This document shows, in pieces, positions 17,377 through 26,371 of a DNA stretch of 43,969 nt (positions are counted from its first letter, which is position 1; each line of letters starts with the position of its first letter). Location: contig JAKBBE010000017.1 of the NCBI GenBank assembly GCA_021826035.1, positions 1-43,969 of the forward strand, given 5' to 3'. Below the pieces are notes generated by a model. The model was not told where the DNA came from. It saw only the letters and a program-made list of their open reading frames with translations, and did no database searches. Origin of the DNA: Pseudomonadota bacterium. Lineage in GTDB: Bacteria; Pseudomonadota; Gammaproteobacteria; Steroidobacterales; Steroidobacteraceae. The position numbers and the translations under genes are program-made.

Positions 17377-20142
17377 ATGCACTCGCCGCATCTGCGCCGC
17401 CTCACCTCAGGGTGTTGCGTCAGTCTCCTGCTCCTTGGCGCCCTGGCCACGCCTGCGGCTGGGGCCCAGGCCCCAGCGCCCGGCTACAGCGTGCGCTACT
17501 CGACCATCGGCGCTCTGCTCGCCAATCCCCGCACGCACGCGATCGTCGATCAATATCTCCCCGGCTTCAGTGCCACGCGCATCGCGGATCGCGGACGTCA
17601 CATGACGTTGCGCCAGGTACAGCCGTTCGATCCGACGGTGTTGACCGATGCGGCACTTGCCAAGATCAACGCCGCGGTGAAGCGCATCACGGGGGCGCCG
17701 CCGAGCGCGTGGTTGCGCCAACCGCCTAACGGCCCGACCGCCATCCCGGATGCGCAGCTCGACCCGGCGCGCGATCTGCGTCCCTCACAGCTCGAAGCGG
17801 TGCGGCATCACCCGCTGCCCGAACAGTACATTTGGACGCGCGCGCATGCCGCCGCTGGCTTTGGTCTTGAGCCGCGCTATTTCCGGCGAACGTTTACCGT
17901 CGCGGCGCTGCCGCCGCACGCGACGCTCTACGTGGCAGGGCCGAGGCAGGCCGCGATCTACGTCAATGGCCACGAAGTCGGGCATTACCAGCTTAACCTC
18001 GACGTCCCGATGGGCATTCGCGTCTATGCCTGCGACGTCACGGACGCGCTGCGCCGCGGCCGGAACGTGATCGCGATCGAGGCGGTGCGCGGACCGATGG
18101 CGATCAATGAAGCGCAGCGTTCGATTGCCCGGCACCTGCGCGACGGCAAGGTTCTGGCCGTGATGATCGTGCCGGCGCCACGGGGTACTCAGGCGCCGCC
18201 GCTGGTGATGAGCGATGGCCGCTGGCGTGCCGCGGCGCACGCGGTGCCCTCGGGCTGGCAGGCCCCCCCATTCGACGCCTCGGGCTGGCGCCGCGTCGAT
18301 GACCTCGGTGGCATCGAAAGTGCCATTGGGCTGTTCCAGGCGAACGCCGACGCCGGGATGTACGCCTGGCCTGGCTACGACGGGATCTCGCCCTTTCTCG
18401 CGCACTACCGGTTGCGCGCCTTGGAGGTTCGGCGCGTATTTGCCGGCATCGGCACGATCCGGCATGTCCAGGCGCTCACCGTCAGCCGCGCGGGCCGCGC
18501 GTTTACGGTGACGCTGCCCCACCGGCACGTGGCGCGCCACGATGCCCCGCAGATCGAACTGGATTTCGGACGGGAAGTGGCCGGGCGAATCGAACTGCAG
18601 TCCGATTCCGATGCGCCCGCCCAGGTGACCGTTCAGTACGGAGAGTCCGAGGCCGAGGCACGGCTGCAGCCGTTTCTCGGGGTCGATCCGGTCTACCTGC
18701 CGCCGCACGGGACCGCGTATGGGCCCAAGAGTGCCTTTCGGTACGTGATCATCCGCTTCACCGGCGGGCGCTCGACGCGCTTTCGCGCGATCCGTCTCGA
18801 CGGAATCGCCTACCCGGTCCAATACCGCGGCTCGTTCGAGTCCTCCGATCCTCTGCTGAACAAGATGTGGGCGATCGGCGCCTACACCGCGCACCTGTGC
18901 ATGCAGGACGGGATCTGGGATGCGCCGAAGCGCGATCGTAACCGGTGGATGGGCGATCTCGATGTCAGCGGGCGGACGATTGCCGACGTCTTTGGTGACG
19001 GCGCGCTGATGCGCCAGACGCTCGACCGGCTCATCGGTCCGGCACCGGTGCATGCCCACGTCAACGGCATCCCAGGGTATTCGGCGTTCTGGGTGATCGG
19101 CGAGCGGCAGTACTACCTGCACACCGGTTCGATGGCGCAGCTGCGCAGCGTGCATAGCCGCCTCGTGCAACTGCTGGCGTTCATGCAAAAGGATCTCGAC
19201 CGCCGCGGGCTCTTTGCAGACCGGACGCATGCCTGGCCATTCGTCGACTGGGCACCGGGCATGTACGGCAATACCCGACAAACCCGGATGGCGACCCAAT
19301 TCGAGTACTACGCGGCGTTTCGCGACGGCGCACAGCTGTTGCGCGTCCTGGGTGATGCGAGGCACGCGGCGCGCGTGGCGGCCGAAGCGCAGCGGCTGAA
19401 GCGCGCGGCGCAGCGCTACCTCCGCAATGCGCAGGACACGTTCGGCCATCGTTGGCAGCCCAATGCCTACGCGGTGCTCTCGGGGGTCGCGAGCCCGCAT
19501 CAGTACGCCGCGATCTGGAAGCACGTGCTCATCCAGGCGAGCGAACCGAAGGATCGCGGTTACGACATTACGCCGTACTACAATTTCTACGTCGTCAGTG
19601 CGATGGCCAAGATGGGCTACCGGCGCGCCGCGCTCGGTTGGATCCGCGCCTACTGGGGTGGGATGGTCGAGGAGGGCGCGACCACGTTCTGGGAGGCGTA
19701 CAACCCCACTTGGTTCAAGGGATTCATGTACCAGGCTTCACTGCAGGCTGACGGTGTCTCCGGGTTCAAGGTAAGTCTGGCGCACGGCTGGTCGAGCGGT
19801 GTGACGCCCTGGCTGATGCGCGAGGTGCTCGGTATTCACCCAACCGCGGGTGGTTTCGCTCGCGTGACGATCCGTCCCGATCTGCTCGGGCTGACCTGGG
19901 CGCGGGGCGCGGAGCCGACGCCGCACGGACTGCTGCGGGTCGCAATCCGCAGAGCGCACGGCTATCGCACCACGGTTGAACTGCCTGCCCACGTCCACGC
20001 GAAGATCTCACTGCCGCAGACCGATCGCCGCATGAGCGTCATCGTCAATGGCCGCGCGACTCGAGCCGTGCCGGCCGAGGGCGGCCGCCGTGTCATCGTC
20101 CGGTTGAACGGGCCGGGGCGATTCGTGCTGAAGAGTCCCTGA
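17377..20142 (+). CDS. GH78-like alpha-L-rhamnosidase
   Basis: This 921-residue exported protein has a signal peptide (LRRLTSGCCVSLLLLGALATPAAG). Its N-terminal region has no obvious relative. A carbohydrate-binding-like sandwich follows (PHATLYVAGPRQAAIYVNGHEVG), then the concanavalin-like domain (IELDFGREVAGRIEL) and the six-hairpin domain. The catalytic signature is the variant DAPKRDRNRWMGDL beginning at Asp515, in place of DCPQRDER as in the third GH78 of this window. A D-x-x-KRDR-x-x-W-x-GD form occurs in a recognised GH78 subgroup. The C-terminal WFKGFMYQASLQADGVSGFKVSLAHGWS block matches the family. The ATG at 17377 is preferred over the GTG at 17350 because of CTGAGGT about 8 bp upstream. 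It follows GH106 by 57 bp and is probably cotranscribed. Rhamnosidase activity is likely; fine specificity is not predictable. Confidence 0.85.
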   Translation: MHSPHLRRLTSGCCVSLLLLGALATPAAGAQAPAPGYSVRYSTIGALLANPRTHAIVDQYLPGFSATRIADRGRHMTLRQVQPFDPTVLTDAALAKINAAVKRITGAPPSAWLRQPPNGPTAIPDAQLDPARDLRPSQLEAVRHHPLPEQYIWTRAHAAAGFGLEPRYFRRTFTVAALPPHATLYVAGPRQAAIYVNGHEVGHYQLNLDVPMGIRVYACDVTDALRRGRNVIAIEAVRGPMAINEAQRSIARHLRDGKVLAVMIVPAPRGTQAPPLVMSDGRWRAAAHAVPSGWQAPPFDASGWRRVDDLGGIESAIGLFQANADAGMYAWPGYDGISPFLAHYRLRALEVRRVFAGIGTIRHVQALTVSRAGRAFTVTLPHRHVARHDAPQIELDFGREVAGRIELQSDSDAPAQVTVQYGESEAEARLQPFLGVDPVYLPPHGTAYGPKSAFRYVIIRFTGGRSTRFRAIRLDGIAYPVQYRGSFESSDPLLNKMWAIGAYTAHLCMQDGIWDAPKRDRNRWMGDLDVSGRTIADVFGDGALMRQTLDRLIGPAPVHAHVNGIPGYSAFWVIGERQYYLHTGSMAQLRSVHSRLVQLLAFMQKDLDRRGLFADRTHAWPFVDWAPGMYGNTRQTRMATQFEYYAAFRDGAQLLRVLGDARHAARVAAEAQRLKRAAQRYLRNAQDTFGHRWQPNAYAVLSGVASPHQYAAIWKHVLIQASEPKDRGYDITPYYNFYVVSAMAKMGYRRAALGWIRAYWGGMVEEGATTFWEAYNPTWFKGFMYQASLQADGVSGFKVSLAHGWSSGVTPWLMREVLGIHPTAGGFARVTIRPDLLGLTWARGAEPTPHGLLRVAIRRAHGYRTTVELPAHVHAKISLPQTDRRMSVIVNGRATRAVPAEGGRRVIVRLNGPGRFVLKSP

Positions 20143-20143
20143 C

Positions 20144-20160
20144 GGGCTCCTCCGGAGCCT
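20144..20160 (+). terminator. GC-rich hairpin just after the GH78 stop
   Basis: GGCTCC (20145-20150) and GGAGCC (20154-20159) form a 6-bp perfect stem with a 3-nt loop, extended by a G-T pair, starting 1-2 nt after the stop codon. No T tract follows. It could end the GH106-GH78 transcript or stabilise its 3' end. Confidence 0.4.
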
Positions 20161-20380
20161 CGAGCGACGGCGCCGAGTAGCCGGTGCGCATGGACGGCGG
20201 AGGATGCCTCGCGGATCGGGCGTCACCAGCGGCTCGAACGCTCTTCGCGGGCCGATGCGTCATCCCGGGTCACACGGTTGTCCCCTCGGATCATGTGCCG
20301 GGGGCGCCCTTCCGAAGGGTCACGGCACGGCCGTACGAGGATCCGGGCTGCCAAGATACGAGAGGTGCGATCGAACCGCG
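20161..20380. other. Convergent intergenic spacer without a gene
   Basis: These 220 bp lie between the convergent GH78 and IclR genes. I see no coding frame with family features. The only structure noticed is a short CCCTT-CCG-AAGGG hairpin at 20307-20319, without a T tract, that might help terminate the IclR transcript. Confidence 0.5.
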
Positions 20381-21292
20381 CTAGCGCCTCGAGGCCGAAC
20401 CGCTCCGGCGGCGTTGTGGGGCAGTGCGCGGTCGCGCGCGGCGCTCACCGCTGGGCTCAGCAGGCTCTTGCGGAGCCGCGGGATGCCGACCGGTCCAGCC
20501 CAGATCCTCGCTGATGCGCTGCGCGCTATTGAGCACGTCCCGGCTGAGCGTCTGCATGCGCTGGTCGCTCATGTACTGAGCCGCGCTCGAGACGCTGATC
20601 GCGGCAATGGTGCGGCCGGCCACATCACGGATCGGGGCGGCGATGCAGCGGATCTGATCTTCATTTTCTTCCAGATCGAACGCGTATCCCGCGCGCACGT
20701 ACTGGCGCATCCGCTCGAGCCACTCCGGCAGATTCATCGGCGTGCGCCGTTCGCCGCGTTCGGTTCGGAACAGTTCGACCCACGCATCCTCGTCGAGATC
20801 GAGGATCAGCGCCTTGCCGAGCCCGGTGGAGCTCACCGGCTGCAACTCCCCAATGCGCGAGCTGATGTTGATGCGACGTTTGCCCGGCACCTTGTCGAGG
20901 TACAGCACGTGACCATGGTCTATGACCCCCAGGTGCACGGTGTCCTCGGTGAGCAGCGCCAGGCGCTCCAGGTGCGGCGCCGCTACGCGCGGCAGATCGA
21001 GTTCATCGCGGACGCGGAAGCCGAGCTCGAGCAACTTCGGCCCGAGGCTGTAGCCGCTGTGCGGCACGAATGACAGGTAGCGTCGGTCGGTGAGCGCCGA
21101 GGCGAGGCGGTGCGTGGTGCTGCGCGTCAACCCCAGCCGCGCGGCGAGATCGCCGAGCTTGATCGGGCCTTCGGCGACAACATCGATCACGTCGAGCCCG
21201 CGCAGCAGCGTTTGACTGCCCAGGCGTGCAGGCTGCGCAATCTCCCCGTGCGCGCTGCCGTCGGACCGCCCTGCCTTTCGCGTGCTTCTCAT
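20381..21292 (-). CDS. IclR-family transcriptional regulator (probable rhamnose regulator)
   Basis: This 303-residue cytoplasmic regulator has the IclR layout. An N-terminal winged helix is built around [38 protein letters not shown] (about residues 26-63) and RRYLSF. The effector-binding domain has [39 protein letters not shown] and [23 protein letters not shown] basic, low-complexity tail of about 35 residues rich in Arg, Pro and Ser follows residue 265 and is unusual for the family. The gene diverges from rhmD and probably controls it, responding to an intermediate of rhamnose breakdown. The start is uncertain. The ATG at 21292 has no Shine-Dalgarno sequence and overlaps a perfect TATAAT on the same strand, so the true start may lie further in, or the message may be leaderless. 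Confidence 0.9.
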   Translation of the reverse strand: MRSTRKAGRSDGSAHGEIAQPARLGSQTLLRGLDVIDVVAEGPIKLGDLAARLGLTRSTTHRLASALTDRRYLSFVPHSGYSLGPKLLELGFRVRDELDLPRVAAPHLERLALLTEDTVHLGVIDHGHVLYLDKVPGKRRINISSRIGELQPVSSTGLGKALILDLDEDAWVELFRTERGERRTPMNLPEWLERMRQYVRAGYAFDLEENEDQIRCIAAPIRDVAGRTIAAISVSSAAQYMSDQRMQTLSRDVLNSAQRISEDLGWTGRHPAAPQEPAEPSGERRARPRTAPQRRRSGSASRR

Positions 21293-21314
21293 TATATGGT
21301 ACCCGTATTAGTAT
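21286..21314 (+). promoter_or_regulatory. Putative rhmD operon promoter and operator
   Basis: TTCTCA (21286-21291), a 17-bp spacer and TAGTAT (21309-21314) form a plausible plus-strand sigma70 promoter (4/6 and 4/6 matches) about 75 bp before the rhmD start. The palindromic element TCATTATATGG (21289-21299) overlaps its -35 and is similar to the repeat at 2890-2900. On the minus strand the same bases give TATAAT (21291-21296), a candidate -10 for the IclR gene. Overlapping divergent promoters of this kind fit autoregulation, which is inferred. Confidence 0.4.
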
Positions 21315-21387
21315 GTGGGACAACGGCGGCGGCCGCAACCGCTGCGCGCCGCCGTCGCCCGTTCAGATCTGTGAGTCGACGCCATCC

Positions 21388-22566
21388 ATGAGCTTTCCCT
21401 TGATCCGACAAGTGCGCGCCTACGTCATTCGTGGCGGTGGTGCCGATTACCACGACCAGGCCGGCGGTCATTGGATCGATGATCACATCGCCACGCCGAT
21501 GAGCCGCTACCCGGAGTACCGCCAGAGCCGGCGCAGCTTCGGCATCAACGTGCTCGGGACCCTGGTGGTCGAGATCGAAGCTGCCGACGGAACCGTCGGG
21601 TTTGCCGTCACCACCGGCGGGGAGCCGGCCGCCTACATCGTCGAGCATCATCTGGCCCGCTTCCTCGAGGGCCGCGACCCGACGGAGGTGGAGAAGATCT
21701 GGGACCAGATGTACTTCTCGACCCAATACTACGGCCGCAAGGGCTTGGTTGTGAACGCCATCTCCGGCGTCGACCTGGCATTGTGGGACCTGCTCGGCCG
21801 GCTGCGCGGCGAGCCGGTTTACCAGCTGCTCGGCGGCAAGGTTCGCGACGAGCTGGTCTTCTATGCCACCGGCTCGCGGCCGGACCTCGCGAAGTCGATG
21901 GGCTTCATCGGCGGCAAACTGCCGCTGCATCATGGTCCGGCCGAAGGCGAAGAGGGATTGCGCCGCAATCTCGAGGCGCTCGGCGAGATGCGCAACCGCG
22001 TCGGCCCGGACTTCTGGCTCATGCTCGATTGCTGGATGAGCCTTGATCTGCCCTATGCCATCAGGCTGGCGCATGGCGCGCAGGCACACGGCTTGAAGTG
22101 GATCGAGGAAGCCCTGTCGCCGGACGATTACTGGGGATACGCACAGCTGAAGCGTAGCACGCCCCCGGGGATGCTGGTGACCACGGGCGAACACGAAGCC
22201 ACCCGCTGGGGCTTTCGCATGCTGCTCGAGATGGACTGCTGCGACATCATCCAGCCGGACGTTGGTTGGTGCGGCGGTCTCACCGAGCTGCAGAAGATCG
22301 CCGCGCTGGCCGACAGCCGCGGCGCGCTCGTGATCCCGCACGGCTCGAGCGTCTACAGCTATCACTTCGTCATCACACGCCACAACAGTCCGTTCGCTGA
22401 ATTTCTCATGATGGCGCCCGAGGCCGACCGCGTCGTGCCCATGTTTCATCCGCAGTTGATTGGCGAGCCGGTCCCGGTCAACGGCCGGCTGAAGCTGCCC
22501 GACACGCCGGGTTTCGGCGTCGAACTGAACCGCACGCTGCCGCTGCACCGGCCGTACCCGCGCTGA
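21388..22566 (+). CDS. rhmD: L-rhamnonate dehydratase
   Basis: This 392-residue enolase-superfamily enzyme dehydrates L-rhamnonate to 2-keto-3-deoxy-L-rhamnonate. Similarity to E. coli RhmD is evident along the whole length, for example [70 protein letters not shown] and PGFGVELNR. The expected Mg2+ ligands are Asp214 (MLDCW), Glu240 (KWIEE) and Glu268 (TTGEHE), and His318 in IPHGSSVYS is the catalytic base. The ATG at 21388 gives an N-terminus ([11 protein letters not shown]) that matches the family, although the ribosome-binding sequence is weak. It is the first gene of the rhamnose operon, divergent from the IclR regulator. Confidence 0.96.
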   Translation: MSFPLIRQVRAYVIRGGGADYHDQAGGHWIDDHIATPMSRYPEYRQSRRSFGINVLGTLVVEIEAADGTVGFAVTTGGEPAAYIVEHHLARFLEGRDPTEVEKIWDQMYFSTQYYGRKGLVVNAISGVDLALWDLLGRLRGEPVYQLLGGKVRDELVFYATGSRPDLAKSMGFIGGKLPLHHGPAEGEEGLRRNLEALGEMRNRVGPDFWLMLDCWMSLDLPYAIRLAHGAQAHGLKWIEEALSPDDYWGYAQLKRSTPPGMLVTTGEHEATRWGFRMLLEMDCCDIIQPDVGWCGGLTELQKIAALADSRGALVIPHGSSVYSYHFVITRHNSPFAEFLMMAPEADRVVPMFHPQLIGEPVPVNGRLKLPDTPGFGVELNRTLPLHRPYPR

Positions 22567-22629
22567 AGTGGCACCGACCTTCCTATTCCAGAACCGACAG
22601 TCTATCCAAAAGAGCTCCATCGACACGCC

Positions 22630-23484
22630 ATGAAACTGCTGCGCTACGGCCCCGCCGGCCACGAACAGCCTGGGATGCTCGACGCCCAGGGCACCCTCCG
22701 CTCCCTCACCGGGATCATTCCCGATCTGCTGCCGGCGCACCTCGCACCGCAAAGCCTCGCCCGTCTGGCGGCGCTCGATCCCACCCGCCTGGCGGCCGTG
22801 ACGGACGCCCCGCGGCTCGGGGTGCCGGTGGCCGGAACGCGAAAATTCCTGGCCATCGGTCTGAACTTCGCCGATCACGCCACCGAGTCCAATCTGCCGA
22901 TCCCGACCGAGCCGGTCGTGTTCACCAAAGCGGTGAGCTGTCTGCAGGGGCCGAATGACCCGGTGATGCTGCCGAAGGATTCGAAAAAATCGGACTGGGA
23001 AGTCGAGCTCGGTGTGGTCATCGGATCCACGGCCCGCTACGTCGAGGAGCGCGAGGCGCTCGAATATGTGGCCGGCTACGTCGTGGTCAACGATCTGTCC
23101 GAGCGCGAGTACCAAATCGAACGCGGCGGAACCTGGGACAAGGGCAAGGGCTGCGACACGTTCGGTCCGGTCGGTCCGTGGCTCGTGACCCGTGATGAAG
23201 TCGGCGACGTGCAGAACCTCGACATGTGGCTCGAGATCAACGGCGTACGCAAGCAGACGGGCAACACGCGCACCATGATCTTCGGGGTTGCGACCCTGGT
23301 CAGCTACGTCAGCCGCTTCATGACGCTCGAGCCGGGCGACATCATCACCACTGGCACGCCACCCGGCGTGGGCATGGGCCAGAAGCCCCACCCGGTCTAT
23401 CTCGCCGCGGGGGATCGGATCCGGCTCGGGATCGAGAAGTTGGGCGAACAAGCCCAGACCGTCCACGGTTGGCAGCGGCGCTGA
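22630..23484 (+). CDS. lra6: 2,4-diketo-3-deoxy-L-rhamnonate hydrolase (FAH family)
   Basis: This 284-residue protein of the fumarylacetoacetate hydrolase fold should split 2,4-diketo-3-deoxy-L-rhamnonate into pyruvate and L-lactate, the last step of the modified non-phosphorylating rhamnose route. The N-terminal cap domain (MKLLRYGPAGHEQPGMLD) is followed by GLNFADHATES. The metal site is Glu124 and Glu126 in DWEVELG and Asp155 in VVNDLSERE. QIERGGTWDKGKGCDTFGP and TGTPPGVGMGQKP complete the active-site region. Between it and rhmD are 63 bp; the next gene begins 12 bp downstream. The family acts on several 2,4-diketo acids, so the substrate is assigned by genomic context with rhmD and the dehydrogenase. 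An L-fucose-derived diketo acid is a possible second substrate. Confidence 0.88.
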   Translation: MKLLRYGPAGHEQPGMLDAQGTLRSLTGIIPDLLPAHLAPQSLARLAALDPTRLAAVTDAPRLGVPVAGTRKFLAIGLNFADHATESNLPIPTEPVVFTKAVSCLQGPNDPVMLPKDSKKSDWEVELGVVIGSTARYVEEREALEYVAGYVVVNDLSEREYQIERGGTWDKGKGCDTFGPVGPWLVTRDEVGDVQNLDMWLEINGVRKQTGNTRTMIFGVATLVSYVSRFMTLEPGDIITTGTPPGVGMGQKPHPVYLAAGDRIRLGIEKLGEQAQTVHGWQRR

Positions 23485-23496
23485 GGAGGACGGGCC

Positions 23497-24246
23497 ATGA
23501 CCATCTATTCAGGTCGTTTCGAGCGGCGTGCGGCGGTGATTACCGGAGGAGCCTCCGGCGTCGGCCGTGAGGCGGCCGCCCGCATCGTCGCCGAGGGCGG
23601 CCGGGTTTGCCTGTGGGACTGGGATGAAAGAGCGCTGGCCGAGGCGGCCCGCGCCGTTCCCGGTGCGCTCACCGCCCGGGTCGACGTTGCCGACCCGGAC
23701 GGAGTGGCTCGCGCGGCGCAGAGCGCGTTCGCCTCCTTCGGTCGCCTCGACATCCTGATCGCGAGCGCCGGCATCACCGGTCCGACGGCGACGCTGTGGG
23801 AGTACCCCATACAGGACTGGCGCCGCGTCATCGACGTCGATCTGCACGGTGTCTTCAACACGTGTCGGGCGGTAGTGCCCCTGATGTTGAAGAACGACTA
23901 CGGCCGTATCGTCAACATCGCCTCGGTCGCCGGCAAGGAAGGCAATCCGAATGCCTCGGCGTACTCGGCCGCCAAGGCCGCCGTGATCGGGCTGACCAAG
24001 TCGCTCGGCAAGGAGCTGGCGCCGACCGGCGTGCGCGTCAACTGCGTGACGCCCGCGACCTTCAAGAGCCCGATTCTGGCGCAGTTGCCGCAGAGCCAGA
24101 TTGACTACATGCGCTCGAAGATTCCCATGGGCCGGCTGGGGGAAGTCGAGGAGGTCGCATCGCTCGTGTGCTGGCTGGCGAGTGAGGAGTGCTCCTTCTC
24201 CACGGCCGCCACGTTCGACATCTCCGGTGGGCGTACGACCTACTGA
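23497..24246 (+). CDS. lra5: 2-keto-3-deoxy-L-rhamnonate 4-dehydrogenase (SDR)
   Basis: This 249-residue short-chain dehydrogenase would oxidise C4 of 2-keto-3-deoxy-L-rhamnonate to give the diketo acid used by the neighbouring hydrolase. The cofactor motif GGASGVG is at 17-23 and SAG at 90-92. The catalytic residues are Ser143 (NIASVAG), Tyr156 and Lys160 (YSAAK). The usual second Asn of the tetrad may be the one in DVDLHGVFNTC, but the alignment is not certain by eye. A strong ribosome-binding sequence (GAGGAGG) precedes the ATG. Position between the hydrolase and the lactonase is the main reason for the substrate call. The protein is clearly different from the L-rhamnose dehydrogenase at 6914, with only general SDR similarity. 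Confidence 0.85.
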   Translation: MTIYSGRFERRAAVITGGASGVGREAAARIVAEGGRVCLWDWDERALAEAARAVPGALTARVDVADPDGVARAAQSAFASFGRLDILIASAGITGPTATLWEYPIQDWRRVIDVDLHGVFNTCRAVVPLMLKNDYGRIVNIASVAGKEGNPNASAYSAAKAAVIGLTKSLGKELAPTGVRVNCVTPATFKSPILAQLPQSQIDYMRSKIPMGRLGEVEEVASLVCWLASEECSFSTAATFDISGGRTTY

Positions 24247-24328
24247 TGTCGACCGCCGCCCGCACCGCACCGCATCGCGCTCCGGGCGCTTCCCACGGCC
24301 GTTCCGTCGCGTCGGCGTGGAGGTCGAC

Positions 24329-25231
24329 ATGACCGAAGGGTTGAGTCTCATCGACGCCCACATGCACCTGTGGGACTTGACGCGCATCCGCTATCCCTGG
24401 CTGACCCCGCCGCTGCCGCTCGGCATCACCGGCGACGTCACGGCCATCGCACGCCAATATCTCCTGGATGACTATCTTCACGATGCGGCCGCGGGCGGCG
24501 TGCGGATCGAGAAGCTCGTGCACATCGAAGCCGGCGCACACCCCGAGGATGCGCTGGCGGAGACTCGCTGGCTGCAGGCGCTTTGCGAGGCGCGTGGCTT
24601 TCCTCAGGCGATCGTGGCGCATGCGCAACTCGAAACGGCGGATGTCGCTGAGCGGCTCGAGCAGCACGCTGCGCATGCTGCGGTGCGCGGCATCCGCCAG
24701 ATCCTCAACTGGCACCGCGATCCGGCCAAGACGTACACGCCGCGCGACCTGCTCGAGGACCCCGCGTGGCATGGCGGCTTCGCGCACCTGGCGCGCCACG
24801 GCCTGTCGTTCGATCTGCAGATCTATCCGACGCAGATGCCTGCGGCGGCCCGCCTCGCAGCGCGGCATCCCGACACTCTGCTCATCCTCAACCATACCGG
24901 CATGCCGGTGGACAGAGATGACGTCGGACTCGAACAGTGGCGCCGCGGGATGCGGCTGCTCGCGGCGCAGCCGAACGTCGCGGTGAAGATCTCCGGCCTG
25001 GCGATGCTCGATTGGCACTGGAGCGAGGAGTCGCTGCGCCCGTTCGTGCTCGAGACCCTGGAGAGTTTCGGGGCCGCGCGCACGATGCTGGCCAGCAATT
25101 TCCCCGTCGATCGTCTGTTCGGCTCGTTCGGCCGGTACTTCGAGGCCTACGCAGGGCTGCTGAGCGCGGCGAGCGCGAGCGAGCGCGCTGCGCTCCTCGG
25201 CGGCACCGCGGCGCGGCTCTATCGCATCTGA
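24329..25231 (+). CDS. Amidohydrolase-family sugar lactonase (probable L-rhamnono-lactonase)
   Basis: This 300-residue member of the amidohydrolase-2 (COG3618, L-fuconolactonase-like) family probably opens L-rhamnono-lactone to L-rhamnonate. Visible features are the metal-binding DAHMHLW motif (His11, His13), HIEAGAHPEDALAETRWLQ, GIRQILNWH, NHTGMPVD and the late SNFPVDRLFGSF with its conserved Asp. The ATG at 24329 is selected because GTGGAGG lies about 6 bp upstream and the metal motif follows after seven residues; the frame is open upstream but has no family similarity. It fills the only otherwise missing step between the rhamnose dehydrogenase and rhmD. The same family hydrolyses L-fucono-lactone, so dual use for fucose released by the GH29 enzyme is possible. 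Confidence 0.85.
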   Translation: MTEGLSLIDAHMHLWDLTRIRYPWLTPPLPLGITGDVTAIARQYLLDDYLHDAAAGGVRIEKLVHIEAGAHPEDALAETRWLQALCEARGFPQAIVAHAQLETADVAERLEQHAAHAAVRGIRQILNWHRDPAKTYTPRDLLEDPAWHGGFAHLARHGLSFDLQIYPTQMPAAARLAARHPDTLLILNHTGMPVDRDDVGLEQWRRGMRLLAAQPNVAVKISGLAMLDWHWSEESLRPFVLETLESFGAARTMLASNFPVDRLFGSFGRYFEAYAGLLSAASASERAALLGGTAARLYRI

Positions 25232-25288
25232 GTCGCCGATGCCCCGTTGTCCCACCCCTGTCCTTCGGCACCACCAGGCACTGTTCGC

Positions 25289-26371
25289 ATGACACCCAAT
25301 CCGCTGCTCGGCGTCCTGTTTCACTGGATCGGCGGCCTCGCCTCGGCGAGTTTCTATGTGCCCTACCGTGCGGTGCGCGGCTGGTCGTGGGAGGTGTTCT
25401 GGCTGGTCGGAGGGGTGTTCAGCTGGATCATCGCGCCCTGGCTGTTCGCCGGCCTGCAGACCCACCAACTGCTCGCAGTGCTCGCCGCCACCCCGCTGCG
25501 CACGCTGGCGCTGTGTTACTTCTTCGGTGTGCTGTGGGGTTTCGGGGGGCTGACCTTCGGGTTGACGATGCGCTACCTTGGCATCTCGCTCGGCACCGCG
25601 GTCGCGCTCGGCCTCACGGCGGCCTTCGGCACGCTGATCCCGCCGCTGGTGAGCGGGCAGCTGTTCGGCAGCCTCATTCACAGCGACGGCGGGCGCGTCG
25701 TGCTGCTCGGCGTCGCCGTGGCGCTGGCCGGCATCGCCATCGTCGGCAAAGCCGGGCACCGCAAGGAGCAGGAGCAGGACCGCCAACACCTGACCGATCG
25801 GGATCGCGCGCTGCCGCGCGCCACCGACTTTCGCAAGGGCATTGCGGTGGCGGTGTTCTCCGGCATCATGAGCAGCTGCTTCGCCTATGGTCTGGATGCC
25901 GGCGGACCGATTCGACATCTGACGCTCGCGCACGGGACCGGTGCACTCTGGCAGGGACTGCCGGTGCTGGTCGTGGTGCTGCTCGGCGGGTTCACGACCA
26001 ACGCGATCTGGTGCGTCTATCTGATCATCAAGAACGCCAGCGGCCGCACCTTCAGAAGCGGCGTGGACGCCAGCGGCGCGAGCATCTCGCTGCGGAACAA
26101 TTACCTGTTGTGCGCCCTGGGCGGCACGGCCTGGTACCTGCAGTTCTTCTTTTACACGATGGGGGAAAGCCAGATGGGCCGATACGCCTTTTCCAGTTGG
26201 ACGCTGCACATGTCCAGCATCATCATCTTTGCCACGGTGTGGGGGTTGGCACTGAAGGAATGGAAGGGCGCGAGCCGGCGCAGCTTTGTCCTGATGAGCG
26301 CAGGTCTCCTGACGCTCATCGGCGCGACGGTCGTGATCGGTCTTGGCAACTACCTCGTGGTGCGCGGATGA
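25289..26371 (+). CDS. rhaT: L-rhamnose/proton symporter
   Basis: This 360-residue inner-membrane protein has about ten hydrophobic segments and matches E. coli RhaT closely at the start: GVLFHWIGGLASASFYVPY, WSWEVFWLVGGVFSWIIAPW, GLTFGLTMRYLGISLG, EGGR-like SDGGRVVLLGVAVALAGIAIVGKAG. It brings L-rhamnose into the cytoplasm with protons. A hydrophilic central loop (HRKEQEQDRQHLTDRD) matches the position of the RhaT loop. The ATG at 25289 follows an AGG-containing weak ribosome-binding sequence; an upstream in-frame start at 25247 would add 14 polar residues with no RhaT similarity. RhaT is often found with the phosphorylating RhaBAD route; here it serves the oxidative route. Its stop overlaps the next ATG by 4 bp. 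Confidence 0.95.
   Translation: MTPNPLLGVLFHWIGGLASASFYVPYRAVRGWSWEVFWLVGGVFSWIIAPWLFAGLQTHQLLAVLAATPLRTLALCYFFGVLWGFGGLTFGLTMRYLGISLGTAVALGLTAAFGTLIPPLVSGQLFGSLIHSDGGRVVLLGVAVALAGIAIVGKAGHRKEQEQDRQHLTDRDRALPRATDFRKGIAVAVFSGIMSSCFAYGLDAGGPIRHLTLAHGTGALWQGLPVLVVVLLGGFTTNAIWCVYLIIKNASGRTFRSGVDASGASISLRNNYLLCALGGTAWYLQFFFYTMGESQMGRYAFSSWTLHMSSIIIFATVWGLALKEWKGASRRSFVLMSAGLLTLIGATVVIGLGNYLVVRG

Noticed and set aside
20307..20319. CCCTT-CCG-AAGGG hairpin as an intrinsic terminator
   Set aside because: The stem is only 5 bp and no T tract follows; too weak to call as a separate feature.
20161..20380. Possible small gene or RNA between GH78 and IclR
   Set aside because: Open frames here are extensions of antisense shadows with no ribosome-binding sequence, and no stable long structure was found.
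21292..23466. A 724-codon minus-strand open frame opposite rhmD and the FAH gene
   Set aside because: Shadow frame without domain features; rhmD matches its family end to end.
24937..26367. Open frame upstream of the SGNH esterase running through the lactonase and rhaT genes
   Set aside because: Out-of-frame shadow of two well-supported genes; the esterase signal peptide begins at 26368.
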